This document shows, one piece after another, positions 14,008 to 21,251 of a stretch of 21,251 nt of DNA. The DNA comes from a virus: IMG/VR virus record IMGVR_UViG_3300032360_000060, positions 1 to 21,251 of that record. One strand, given 5' to 3'. A model generated the notes under the pieces. The model made no database searches. It was not told the origin of the DNA and worked only from the letters and a program-made list of their open reading frames with translations. The translations under genes and the position numbers were made by a program. Position 1 is the stretch's first letter. Every line of letters begins with the position of its first letter.

Positions 14008-15519
14008 ATGAAATATAATTATACTACTATTTTTAGTTCTGAAGTTAGACCTATTGTTTCCGAAGAGAGAGATAAATATTTAGCTCTAGCCTCAAACATA
14101 GAAATATCGCAGTTCGTACCTGAGGTAGATACGGAGAAGCAGGTAGATCTTCTGCCGATAGCCTTTAACGCTTTTGTCGCCAACAGAGTAAATAGAAATG
14201 GTGACGTTGTCGATACGGATACGGCGCTAGCTTTTCATGAGGATTTTAAAAATAAACCTATCAATATAGAACACAATAGAGATAGGGTGATCGGAACTAT
14301 CCTAACAGCAGGTTTTTCTGAGTTTGGTACTGATAAACCTTTAACGGAAGAACAAGTTAAAGAGACGGAAGGGCCATTTAATGTTACCTTGGGTGGCGTC
14401 ATATGGAAGATGGTCAGCCCAAAGACAGCAGATTTAATAGAAGAGTCTGCAGACCCTAGCAGTGAAGATTATATGAGAATCAGTGCTAGTTGGGAATTAG
14501 GATTCGCTGATTATAATTTAGTTATTTTGGAAGGAACCGATAAGAACATAGAAAACGGAACCGTGATAGATAACGAAGTTGAAATTAAAGCCTTGGAAGA
14601 TAATCTGAGAGCTTTAGGGGGGGACGGGAAAACTAAAGATGGTAAGTTCGTCTATAGACAAGTCATAGGAAATGTTGTACCTTTGGGCATTGGACTGACA
14701 GAGAGTCCTGCTGCGGACGTAAAAGGTATAGCAACAGACAAAACAGAGGAACTCGAAGACCTAAAAAGTAAAATCCAAATAGAGCCCCTAAATAAAGACG
14801 AAAAAGACACTTTTGCTGAAGCCGATAAAACTTCACAAAAACAAGAAAATAATGTAATAATCCAAAACGAGGAAAAAATTATGAAAATCGAAAGTATTAA
14901 AGACATCACAACTGAGTCTTTGAAGGAGCTTTCCGCCTCGGCTGTTTCCGATTATATTGAATCGGAACTCAAGGAAGCTTCCGAGAGATTCTCAGCCGAA
15001 AAGCAAAAGGTGGAGGCAAGTCTCAAAGAAGCTCAAGAAAAAATCGAATCTGTTAGCGCGGAGTTCGATAAAGTCAAAGCTGAACTTGAATCTGTTACAG
15101 AGAAGTTGAGCGGTCTTGAAGCCGAAAAAACAAAAAAAGAAGCCGAAGAACTATTCAATCAAAGAATGGCATCCTTGGACGAATCTTTTGTTTTGCAGGA
15201 TGACGATCGCAAAGTACTTGCTGAGCAGGTTAAGAATCTTGATGAAGAGGGATGGGAATCTTTCTCCAGCAGGATCAATGTTTTGCTAAGAGATAAGTCA
15301 AGAGAAGTCTTGGCTAAGAAAGAAGCTGAAGAGAAGGAGACCTCTCAGGAGGACACGACAGAAGAGTCTAAAGCCTCTGATGATATCGTTGATGAAGCGA
15401 TTGATAGAGGAGAGAAGGATTCGGAGGTTGTTCCTGCTTCAACAGAAGCTTCAGAACCCTCTACTTATGATAAGTACAAAAGTGCTTTCAACGTAGATCA
15501 ATTTGAAATTAGTTATTAA
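14008..15519 (+). CDS. Prohead protease fused to scaffold
   Basis: A 503-residue protein. Residues about 48-175 fit the phage prohead protease fold (S78/U9-like): FNAFVANRVNRNGDVVDTD, KPINIEHNRDRVIG with likely catalytic H89, and DYMRISASWELGFADY with likely catalytic serine S159. Residues about 292-400 are a long coiled coil (SELKEASERFSAEKQKVEAS and further heptads), typical of scaffold. The tail (EEKETSQEDTTEESKASDD) is acidic. The protease matures the prohead by cutting scaffold and capsid proteins; the scaffold part shapes the shell. A second in-frame start at 14881 probably makes the scaffold alone. The order protease-scaffold, decoration, major capsid is standard. Confidence 0.88.
   Translation: MKYNYTTIFSSEVRPIVSEERDKYLALASNIEISQFVPEVDTEKQVDLLPIAFNAFVANRVNRNGDVVDTDTALAFHEDFKNKPINIEHNRDRVIGTILTAGFSEFGTDKPLTEEQVKETEGPFNVTLGGVIWKMVSPKTADLIEESADPSSEDYMRISASWELGFADYNLVILEGTDKNIENGTVIDNEVEIKALEDNLRALGGDGKTKDGKFVYRQVIGNVVPLGIGLTESPAADVKGIATDKTEELEDLKSKIQIEPLNKDEKDTFAEADKTSQKQENNVIIQNEEKIMKIESIKDITTESLKELSASAVSDYIESELKEASERFSAEKQKVEASLKEAQEKIESVSAEFDKVKAELESVTEKLSGLEAEKTKKEAEELFNQRMASLDESFVLQDDDRKVLAEQVKNLDEEGWESFSSRINVLLRDKSREVLAKKEAEEKETSQEDTTEESKASDDIVDEAIDRGEKDSEVVPASTEASEPSTYDKYKSAFNVDQFEISY
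14869..14873 (+). promoter_or_regulatory. Internal Shine-Dalgarno site GAGGA for free scaffold
   Basis: GAGGA lies inside the protease-scaffold gene, seven bases before an in-frame ATG at 14881. It is placed exactly at the junction between the protease part and the coiled coil. Confidence 0.6.
14881..15519 (+). CDS. Scaffold protein from an internal in-frame start
   Basis: The ATG at 14881 is codon 292 of the protease-scaffold frame and would yield 212 residues starting MKIESIKDITTESLKELS. It comprises only the coiled coil and the acidic tail, ending in DQFEISY. Phage lambda makes its scaffold Nu3 in the same way from within the protease gene C, so an excess of free scaffold over protease fusion is the expected purpose. 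The call rests on the internal ribosome site and the domain border; no direct proof is available. Confidence 0.6.
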   Translation: MKIESIKDITTESLKELSASAVSDYIESELKEASERFSAEKQKVEASLKEAQEKIESVSAEFDKVKAELESVTEKLSGLEAEKTKKEAEELFNQRMASLDESFVLQDDDRKVLAEQVKNLDEEGWESFSSRINVLLRDKSREVLAKKEAEEKETSQEDTTEESKASDDIVDEAIDRGEKDSEVVPASTEASEPSTYDKYKSAFNVDQFEISY

Positions 15520-15549
15520 TCTAATTTTAGTATAAGGAAATAAAAAATT

Positions 15550-16200
15550 ATGGCAACGTTTGTAAAAAACACACAACAGCTGAAGCCTTTTAGGCAACAT
15601 GCTGAGACAGACGTCGTTAACCTTTTCAGTCTGAAAGACGACGACGGAGATGTTGTAGCCTCTTATGCAGCCCTTAAAGCCGATGGCGCTAAGGTCAATA
15701 AGGGACTCCTAGTTTCTGTTAAGTCTAATGGTTGGAAAAACACTGACGACCCTGTAGATAAGACTGGTATCGGCAACCCCGGTGCTACTTATTCAAATAC
15801 GGTTTCATTCCGTTACGGCGCAGCTGCTAATGTGGAACCTTGTGCTTCTGGTACAGCCCCTCTTGGTTTAACCATTTGGGATGTCGCAGAAGTCGATGAG
15901 AATGGCGAGAAATTGCTCTATCATCCTCGCAAGGCCGCAGAGATGCAGTCTGTGGTAAGCGGTCAGGCGGTTCCCGTCTTGACCAAGGGTATTGTACTCT
16001 ATAGTGGTAATTTGACTAGCGGTGGCGCTGATAGCGTTACAGCTGGGGCTTCGATTTACGCTGATATGTTCTACGAGGGTGACTTGAGTGCTTCGGCTAC
16101 TGAGACATCTCATGGAGGTGGAGCAACTCAGACGAAAGTCGGTACTGCTCTAGGTTCTGTGGATGAAGATGGTTTCATTCTGCTGAAGATTGACCTCTAA
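15550..16200 (+). CDS. Probable head decoration protein
   Basis: A 216-residue protein between scaffold and major capsid genes, the usual place for decoration or capsid-stabilising proteins. The sequence is beta-rich and Gly/Ala/Ser-rich. SGQAVPVLTKGIVLYSG and the C-terminal KVGTALGSVDEDGFILLKID resemble the pattern of phage gpD-like or head-fibre proteins in which late strands close a small beta barrel. AAGGAAAT lies upstream of the ATG (15535-15542). Codon choice is like that of the major capsid gene, suggesting high expression. Confidence 0.65.
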   Translation: MATFVKNTQQLKPFRQHAETDVVNLFSLKDDDGDVVASYAALKADGAKVNKGLLVSVKSNGWKNTDDPVDKTGIGNPGATYSNTVSFRYGAAANVEPCASGTAPLGLTIWDVAEVDENGEKLLYHPRKAAEMQSVVSGQAVPVLTKGIVLYSGNLTSGGADSVTAGASIYADMFYEGDLSASATETSHGGGATQTKVGTALGSVDEDGFILLKIDL

Positions 16201-16206
16201 TTTAAG

Positions 16207-16214
16207 AAAGGAGA
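16207..16214 (+). promoter_or_regulatory. Shine-Dalgarno site AAAGGAGA of the major capsid gene
   Basis: AAAGGAGA ends nine bases before the ATG at 16224 and is nearly a perfect ribosome binding site, as expected for the most abundant virion protein. Confidence 0.85.
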
Positions 16215-16223
16215 TTTAAGAAA

Positions 16224-17393
16224 ATGAGACTTAAGTTAAAAAACACCCCAGAACAGGTTGAACTTATCAAATCGATGGGTTCCAAGAATTCAATAGTTGC
16301 ACGTGAAGCTTCTGAGGCTTTTGCTGCTTTTCTAGGCCCTGTGGTCCAGAAAGTTTTGCAGCAGGCAGCCACAGCAGGAGCTATCTACACGGATGCACCT
16401 TTTAATCAAGACGAGGGCGCTAGTTACCCACTCGATCTTTACTACAACGAAACAAATGATGGTTATGTCAGCATTTGGTCCCAGAACGTTGCTGGTGGTC
16501 TTCCGACCTCCCAAGACGTCTCTGCGATTCAAGAGTTGAAAATCGCCACGTATCGTTTAGATACGGCTGTTTCGATCACCAAGAAATATGCAAGACAAGC
16601 AAGGCTCGATGTTGTGAGCAAGCTTATTGAGCGTATGTCTCAAGAAGTGCTTCTTAAGCAGGAGAGAAATGCATGGGCCGTGGCTCTGTATGCTCTTGCT
16701 AATGCGAGCACAAGCCATGTAACTGCAGGCTCTGTTGGTATTACCAATTTGGCTTCGGGAACGCATGTTATACCAGCCCACAATACTAATGTATTCCAGC
16801 TTCAGGACCTCAATAAGTTGATGACCCTGAATAAGAGAATCAATCAGTCTTGGGCGTCTGGTACAGCTGACGCGCCTTACAGTGCAGGTATTACTGATAT
16901 GTATGTCAGCCCTGAGATCAAGGAGCAGATTCGCGCTTTCGCTTATCAGCCCATGAACACAAGGCAGGCGACTTCAGGCGTGAGTTCTATTCCGCTACCT
17001 GATAACATTCGTACTGACGTGTTTAATCAGGCCGGTATGCAAGAGATCTACGGTGTGAATATCGTTGAGCTCAACGAGCTTGGTATTGGACAGAAGTACA
17101 ACACCTTGTTTGATGGCTTCGAGGCAGGTTCTGCTAAGATCGCTCCTCATGCTTCTAACGCTGGTGAAGCTGATGTGTTCGCTGGTGCGACCCATGAGCT
17201 CGCAGTTGGAGTTGACAACAGTAAGGGCGCGTTTGTTCGCGCTATCTCAGTGGATGCCGATACAGGCGATACTTTCACCACTCAACCGGATGATCAGTTT
17301 ACTCAGAGAAATGAGAGAATTGGTTTCTATGGTTCTTTGGAAGAGGGTAGAGTTTGTTTGGACGCCCGCGCAATTGTTGGCTTGACGGTCTAA
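16224..17393 (+). CDS. Major capsid protein, HK97 fold
   Basis: A 389-residue shell protein. The N-terminal helix (residues 5-60) is followed by an extended Asp/Gly/Tyr-rich region (APFNQDEGASYPLDLYYNET) consistent with the E-loop. A long helix (KLIERMSQEVLLKQERNAWA, about 134-153) is the usual spine helix. MYVSPEIKEQIRAF (about 228-241) and GVNIVELNELGIGQKY match the P and A domain strands and loops seen in HK97-like shells. The end (RIGFYGSLEEGRVCLDARAIVGLTV) is beta-rich. Position after scaffold and decoration genes, the near-perfect ribosome site, CGT/CGC arginine codons and a following terminator all support major capsid protein. The family is assigned from pattern and context, not by search. 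Confidence 0.85.
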   Translation: MRLKLKNTPEQVELIKSMGSKNSIVAREASEAFAAFLGPVVQKVLQQAATAGAIYTDAPFNQDEGASYPLDLYYNETNDGYVSIWSQNVAGGLPTSQDVSAIQELKIATYRLDTAVSITKKYARQARLDVVSKLIERMSQEVLLKQERNAWAVALYALANASTSHVTAGSVGITNLASGTHVIPAHNTNVFQLQDLNKLMTLNKRINQSWASGTADAPYSAGITDMYVSPEIKEQIRAFAYQPMNTRQATSGVSSIPLPDNIRTDVFNQAGMQEIYGVNIVELNELGIGQKYNTLFDGFEAGSAKIAPHASNAGEADVFAGATHELAVGVDNSKGAFVRAISVDADTGDTFTTQPDDQFTQRNERIGFYGSLEEGRVCLDARAIVGLTV

Positions 17394-17413
17394 TAAACTG
17401 TAAAAATATTAGC

Positions 17414-17443
17414 AAAGCCCCCTTTTCGGAGGGGGCTTTTTTT
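17414..17443 (+). terminator. Rho-independent terminator after the major capsid gene
   Basis: AAAGCCCCCT (17414-17423) pairs perfectly with AGGGGGCTTT (17430-17439) around a six-base loop, followed by a T-run to 17443. It ends the capsid transcription unit 20 bases after the stop. Confidence 0.94.
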
Positions 17444-17464
17444 ATTCTTTTATTAGGGTGTTTT

Positions 17465-17483
17465 GTGTAAAAGTATGTATAAC
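17465..17483 (+). promoter_or_regulatory. Candidate promoter with two GTGTA/GTATA elements
   Basis: GTGTAA (17465-17470) and GTATGTATAAC (17473-17483) lie after the capsid terminator and 18-36 bases before the ATG at 17501. A Shine-Dalgarno-like AAAAAGGAT (17486-17494) follows. The element resembles the one at 13091, also placed between a terminator and the next gene. Confidence 0.4.
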
Positions 17484-17500
17484 GGAAAAAGGATAAAGTT

Positions 17501-17920
17501 ATGGCCGCAAAAAGGAAAACAACAGCGAAGGTAAAGAAAAAGGCGACAGTTAAGAGCAAACAGACTAAAGCTAAGTCTGAAAAGAAGGAAATGATTCAAA
17601 CCCACGCCATGGAGGAGGAGACTAAGTTTGAAAAGACTTCATTAGATCAAATCTGGGGCGACACGGGGCTGTCTAAATACGGAACCCAAGACGAAAGTCA
17701 ATACACAAGCGAAATAAAGGGTATGAATAGGAGTGATCTGCATGCTCATGCGATAAAACTAGGCGTCTTGCCTATAGACAATAGAGAGCTTCTGACAACT
17801 AGATTAATTAGGGAGTTTAAGAAATACATCCTAGCCTACAGAAAGCCTAAAAAATCTGAATCAAAAAAGGATTTAAAAGTTTCCAGAAAAATTAGATCGA
17901 TCTTGGCCGAAGGTAAATAA
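17501..17920 (+). CDS. Lysine-rich protein with SAP/HeH-like motif
   Basis: A 139-residue basic protein. Residues 1-30 are almost all Lys, Ala and Thr (RKTTAKVKKKATVKSK), a tail expected to bind DNA non-specifically. Residues about 74-108 (MNRSDLHAHAIKLGVLP, then NRELLTTRLIREFKKY) fit a two-helix SAP, LEM or HeH-like DNA-binding motif. The end is again basic (KPKKSESKKDLKVSRKIR). It is the first gene after the capsid terminator. A head-completion or internal virion DNA-binding role is plausible but not shown. Confidence 0.65.
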   Translation: MAAKRKTTAKVKKKATVKSKQTKAKSEKKEMIQTHAMEEETKFEKTSLDQIWGDTGLSKYGTQDESQYTSEIKGMNRSDLHAHAIKLGVLPIDNRELLTTRLIREFKKYILAYRKPKKSESKKDLKVSRKIRSILAEGK

Positions 17921-17937
17921 GGTGTAATTATGGTCGT

Positions 17938-18771
17938 ATGTCGCACACTATTAAGACAGGCCAGCTAGACCTTGGTGGTTTACAGGAATATTTTACTACT
18001 AACTTATCTGGTAGCGAAACAAACACAACGGGGTGGTATCCTTATGCAGGAAACCCTTCTGATTTCGCGACATCTGGCTATATCACTGGAATAAGTGGGG
18101 ATATATCAGGTTACATAGACTCAGTAAGCGGCGTATTAGCTACGAAGATAGCGGAAACTGGTCTTGCCGTAAGCGGCTTTGCATCTGGAATTCATACAGA
18201 ATTAAAATCTGATGTAAATTTTGTAAGCGGAAAAATCGAGGAACTAAGCGGCTCCTATGTAATCACTCAAGCCCTTAGCGAGGGTAACGAGAACGACATA
18301 GATTCTTTGAGTGGGGATCTAGGATCCACTGGCCAGCTTTTATCTACTTGGATTACTGGGGAAAGCGGAGTTGGGGTAAGTGGATTTGTCACTGGTTTTG
18401 TAGATACTACTAGTGGGGCTCTAAGCACCAAGATATCAAATTTAAATGTAGATTTAAGGGACCATGTAGAAGAAGATTATCTATCCAAAAGGAATGAATC
18501 TGAGTTAGTATCAGGTTCGGTATCTTTTGCAAAAACTTCTAGGTTCAAGCAGTCGGTAGAACTTGAAAGGGTAGCTGACCACGATGAAGTTGCGACATAT
18601 CAAAGTGGAGTTAATATATATACTACCGTTACTGGCGTTTTAGAGGGTCCATCTAATGCCGCACACCAAGTCTTAACAACATTTTTGAGATACCCGCATA
18701 GCGGAGATAATGTTAGGCAAAACTTAGTTATTGGCTCCTTTATGTATAGTGGGGGAGCGATACCAACTTAA
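17938..18771 (+). CDS. SG-repeat fibre-like protein B
   Basis: A 277-residue paralogue of the product at 8118-9242. The shared N-terminal module has TGQLDLGGLQEYF and GWYPYAGNPSDF at equivalent positions. Residues about 44-165 carry SG dipeptides at short regular spacing (GISGDISGYIDSVSGVLA and similar), typical of slender trimeric fibres. The C-terminal 100 residues differ wholly from the paralogue and contain helical (LDLRDHVEEDYLSKRNESEL-like) and beta parts. The ATG at 17938 fits the shared start. An ATG at 17930 is in another frame. It is followed after five bases by the large adhesin, so the two may act together in the tail. Confidence 0.72.
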   Translation: MSHTIKTGQLDLGGLQEYFTTNLSGSETNTTGWYPYAGNPSDFATSGYITGISGDISGYIDSVSGVLATKIAETGLAVSGFASGIHTELKSDVNFVSGKIEELSGSYVITQALSEGNENDIDSLSGDLGSTGQLLSTWITGESGVGVSGFVTGFVDTTSGALSTKISNLNVDLRDHVEEDYLSKRNESELVSGSVSFAKTSRFKQSVELERVADHDEVATYQSGVNIYTTVTGVLEGPSNAAHQVLTTFLRYPHSGDNVRQNLVIGSFMYSGGAIPT

Positions 18772-18776
18772 TCATA

Positions 18777-20729
18777 ATGTCAGCTTCTAATGGTCACATA
18801 AGAAAACTTACCGAAGATTTGGTGATGTACGCTGATGAACTTTCTCGTAAAAGTTACGCTGGAGAACCAACTAGGAACCTAATGCCCATAGCGGTGGAGA
18901 ACGGTGATTGGGGCGTTAGGCTTGGAAGTGGAGACCCCGATAAGCAATATCATTTTTGGAGAATATATAAAGATCAAGATCCAAATCAACAGGGAATGTT
19001 CAAGTCTTTGGCTACCGGGCATATGTCGCACGAAGATGTTGTCTATAAGAGTGTGTATCCTGATTCTCCCTCTAATACGTTATATGGGCTGCATGCTTTT
19101 CGCGGTACTAGCAGTAGCACTCTTTATTTAGATATAGGGGTAGAATACACTTTCTCATGCGAAGTGTTTGTTTCTAAGACTCATAACAGAACTACTAAAT
19201 CAAAGTGGCCTGTTATTTCAATCAAAGCTACAGATCAAAACAAGTCTTATGGATATTATGACTTTTCTAAAAAAGGCACTTGGCAAACGGTATCTATATT
19301 AGTTAAGCCTAGTCTCAGATCTACAGTAGCGTCGACTTCTGGCACTGCCGGTACAAGCGGAACAAGCGGAACAAGTGGAACAAGTGGTGTTGTTCGTTCT
19401 TCTTTGCATCATACTGCTTATTTTTGGCCTAGCGAAACAGCAACAACTTCCCAATATTCGTCCGGCTATATTCTTTACAAAAATCCACAGTTAGAAAAAA
19501 ACAAAACAGGATATGAAGGCGTTGCCCACAGAACTCAATTTGTTAGGTTTGGATCCAGAGGATCTACTAACTCCCTAAAAGATCTAAGCGGAAATAAAAA
19601 TTCCTTAAGCGTCTCTAGGTCTAAATTCGATAGTAATTCTCTCCCAATTTTTGCTGCTGACACTTTTCATAATATAGGCTTGACCCCAAACGAATCAGGG
19701 TACTCTTCTTCTTTTAGTTTAAGCAGTACTACGAAAAAGAGTTATGAATTTTGGGTGAATTTAACCTCTTTAGAAGAAGGAATTTCTACTTTGTTGTATT
19801 CTGACATAACCCAAGGTTCCGGGGTTTTCGTAGGTGGAGGAAGCTCTTCTAGGAAGCAGCATGTTTACATTAGTCAAGGAAGGATTTATTGTAATTTATA
19901 TAATGAGTTCGGGCTATCTTATACTTCATTTACTGCAAATGTCTGTGTCTTCCCTTCTAATGTAACGCATATAGTTGTGTCTATTAATATGGCTTCATCT
20001 CCTAGTGATAAGGTTAAATTTTTTGTAAATGGTCAAAATATAGGAACTAAGGTTTTGTCTTCACTACTCCCTCCTGCTAATTTATTTTTATCAACTTTCC
20101 CTATTCAAGCTAGTGACGCCGTTGATACTCAGAGTATTTCATCTAGAACGTTTGTTTCGGGGTCTACAATAAATTACAGAGTTTCCTCGTATAACGAGGA
20201 CGGAGAATCCATAGCTACAAAAAATACAAAAACACTTATTACCAGACCCAAGGATGGAATACAATTAAACTGGTCTAACGTAACTGATGCTAAAAGTTTT
20301 TACATATATAAATCAGTTAATAAGACTAATGACTTTGGGGATAATTCTCTTTTAGCTATCATTCCCAATCCGTATGTCGGGGAAGACGCCGGGAGTCCAG
20401 TATTATTCAGAGATAATGGTTCTTTTACTTTAAAAGCAGGATTTCCTAAATTCATAGAAAGCTATTCAAACTATGCCGTAGATAATAAAAGTTTTTATGA
20501 TGGCTCAGATCTTAAGCTATCGATAGGAGACTATCCACAAGTAGGCAAACCTGAGGGAAAAACTCATTCGGAGGGTAAAATATATACAGTCTCCGTTTAC
20601 AAAAAAGCTTTGTCTTTGGAAGAGGCCAAGTCTAATTTTATAGGAGGTTCTAGAGATTTTAATTTAATTAACAATATAGCTGATTATAACTTTTCAGCTT
20701 CTACTAGCGTTTCCGGAGGAGGATATTAA
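18777..20729 (+). CDS. Multi-domain adhesin or tail fibre (CBM-, LamG- and FN3-like)
   Basis: A 650-residue surface protein. Residues about 30-245 resemble the jelly-roll module common in phage fibres: TRNLMP, GDWGVRLGSG, VEYTFSCEVFV, GTWQTVSILV and finally ILYKNPQLEKNKTGYE. A collagen-like run of GTA/GTS triplets (about 189-204) interrupts this module in one loop. Residues about 310-430 look like the first part of a LamG/concanavalin-like sandwich (KSYEFWVNLTSLEEGISTLL, then KVKFFVNGQNIG). An FN3-like segment (about 440-540; INYRVSSYNEDGES, IQLNWSNVTDAKSFYIYKS) follows. The final LamG strands (GKIYTVSVYKKALSLEEAKS) come after it. The likely role is binding of host sugars. Domain borders are by eye. 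Confidence 0.78.
   Translation: MSASNGHIRKLTEDLVMYADELSRKSYAGEPTRNLMPIAVENGDWGVRLGSGDPDKQYHFWRIYKDQDPNQQGMFKSLATGHMSHEDVVYKSVYPDSPSNTLYGLHAFRGTSSSTLYLDIGVEYTFSCEVFVSKTHNRTTKSKWPVISIKATDQNKSYGYYDFSKKGTWQTVSILVKPSLRSTVASTSGTAGTSGTSGTSGTSGVVRSSLHHTAYFWPSETATTSQYSSGYILYKNPQLEKNKTGYEGVAHRTQFVRFGSRGSTNSLKDLSGNKNSLSVSRSKFDSNSLPIFAADTFHNIGLTPNESGYSSSFSLSSTTKKSYEFWVNLTSLEEGISTLLYSDITQGSGVFVGGGSSSRKQHVYISQGRIYCNLYNEFGLSYTSFTANVCVFPSNVTHIVVSINMASSPSDKVKFFVNGQNIGTKVLSSLLPPANLFLSTFPIQASDAVDTQSISSRTFVSGSTINYRVSSYNEDGESIATKNTKTLITRPKDGIQLNWSNVTDAKSFYIYKSVNKTNDFGDNSLLAIIPNPYVGEDAGSPVLFRDNGSFTLKAGFPKFIESYSNYAVDNKSFYDGSDLKLSIGDYPQVGKPEGKTHSEGKIYTVSVYKKALSLEEAKSNFIGGSRDFNLINNIADYNFSASTSVSGGGY
19350..19387 (+). 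repeat. 9-base tandem repeat coding for GTS triplets
   Basis: Units GGTACAAGC, GGAACAAGC, GGAACAAGT and GGAACAAGT run from 19350 to 19385. The nine-base period keeps the frame, so slippage would change only the length of the collagen-like linker. Confidence 0.85.
20715..20723 (+). promoter_or_regulatory. Shine-Dalgarno site GGAGGAGGA
   Basis: GGAGGAGGA, at the end of the adhesin gene, lies eight bases before the ATG at 20732 and sets the start of the last gene. Confidence 0.75.
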
Positions 20730-20731
20730 AA

Positions 20732-21251
20732 ATGTCAAGCAAAGTAAATTATGGAAAATACAGAGTAAATACAGACGGTCTAGTCTTTAGGGTGGACGGC
20801 TACAGTCAGAGAAGTAAAGAGCATAATTCTCAGTATTGGAGGGATCTAACCCCAAGTGGCTTGGACGTCAAGCTTGAAAATAGCGGATTGTATAGTGAGG
20901 AGAGCGGCTTCTATCAGTTTAGAGCTGGTACAGATAATTCTTACGCTGCAATATCTGGTGAAAATTTTACTGGGTTAAGGTCTTTGGGGGTTTTTAAGGA
21001 TAAAAATTCTAGTTTTACGATAGAAAGTTTTTTCAAACTGAAGTCTGGAGAAACTGTTAGTTCTGACGATGGGGCGGTTATATTTGGAAATACAGATCAT
21101 AATAAAAGTGGCTATTCTTATGGTCTAATTGCTCACACTGGAGACGATAACGAAATTCGGGGTCTGCATACTGTTCTTTCTTCTAATAAAACAGATAGTG
21201 TAGAATCTCATAATCCTTGGACTGGGATAACCGGGGTTTTGTCCGACCCAT
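20732..21251 (+). CDS. LamG-like virion or adhesin protein (partial)
   Basis: The frame from the ATG at 20732 stays open for 173 codons to the end of the window and starts MSSKVNYGKYRVNTDGLVF. The early RVNTDGLVFRVDGYS and YWRDLTPSGLDVKLENSG pattern is typical of the first strands of LamG/concanavalin-like modules in phage structural proteins. SSFTIESFFKLKSG and DGAVIFGNTD continue the sandwich. It has its own strong ribosome site and follows the adhesin by two bases. Probably another carbohydrate-binding tail component. The C-terminus lies beyond the window. Confidence 0.75.
   Translation, partial: MSSKVNYGKYRVNTDGLVFRVDGYSQRSKEHNSQYWRDLTPSGLDVKLENSGLYSEESGFYQFRAGTDNSYAAISGENFTGLRSLGVFKDKNSSFTIESFFKLKSGETVSSDDGAVIFGNTDHNKSGYSYGLIAHTGDDNEIRGLHTVLSSNKTDSVESHNPWTGITGVLSDP

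Noticed and set aside
17065-17385. A 106-codon plus-strand frame within the major capsid gene
   Set aside because: It is a frame-shifted shadow of the capsid gene, biased to Leu/Met/Ser by capsid codon use.
1-21251. tRNA genes, integrase, attachment sites or insertion sequences
   Set aside because: No cloverleaf-like sequence, recombinase motif, terminal inverted repeats or target duplication was noticed; the strong hairpins seen are terminators.

Overview
This window is part of a tailed double-stranded DNA bacteriophage genome (Caudoviricetes). It carries the virion-assembly block: large terminase, portal, prohead protease/scaffold, a decoration-like protein, HK97-fold major capsid protein and several fibre or adhesin-like proteins. 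No bacterial housekeeping gene, tRNA, insertion sequence or CRISPR array was seen. The sequence is AT-rich, with AGA arginine and ATA isoleucine codons common outside the capsid genes. The host cannot be named from the sequence. The strongest ribosome binding sites and the CGT/CGC-rich arginine codons sit on the capsid genes, so the host uses Shine-Dalgarno initiation.

Region 1 (1-3.2 kb) is a mosaic of small genes on both strands. It holds the tail of a membrane protein, a collagen-like repeat protein, two unknown small proteins, a divergent pair of paralogues resembling the pore and beta domain of the MscS channel, a PhoH-type ATPase, and a small protein with an EExxH motif. Two convergent pairs overlap at their stop codons.

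Region 2 (3.2-8.1 kb, all +) holds a zinc-ribbon protein, a sigma-70-like factor with a cysteine-rich insertion, an unknown 372-residue protein in the usual place of a small terminase, an ERCC4/XPF-type nuclease and the large terminase. The sigma factor and zinc-ribbon protein probably redirect host RNA polymerase to phage promoters. The other three fit DNA processing and packaging.

Region 3 (8.1-17.4 kb, +) holds a first SG-repeat fibre, the portal, a tubulin/FtsZ-family GTPase, an abundant-looking structural protein followed by a strong terminator, two unknown proteins, the protease-scaffold with an internal in-frame start for free scaffold, a decoration-like protein and the major capsid protein followed by a second terminator.

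Region 4 (17.5 kb to the end, +) holds a lysine-rich protein with a SAP/HeH-like helical motif, a second SG-repeat fibre that shares its N-terminal module with the first, a large adhesin with nested carbohydrate-binding, collagen-like, LamG-like and FN3-like segments, and a cut-off LamG-like protein.

The most unusual items are the FtsZ-like GTPase inside the head operon and the paired MscS-like mini-proteins. There is no gene-free stretch longer than 300 bases.
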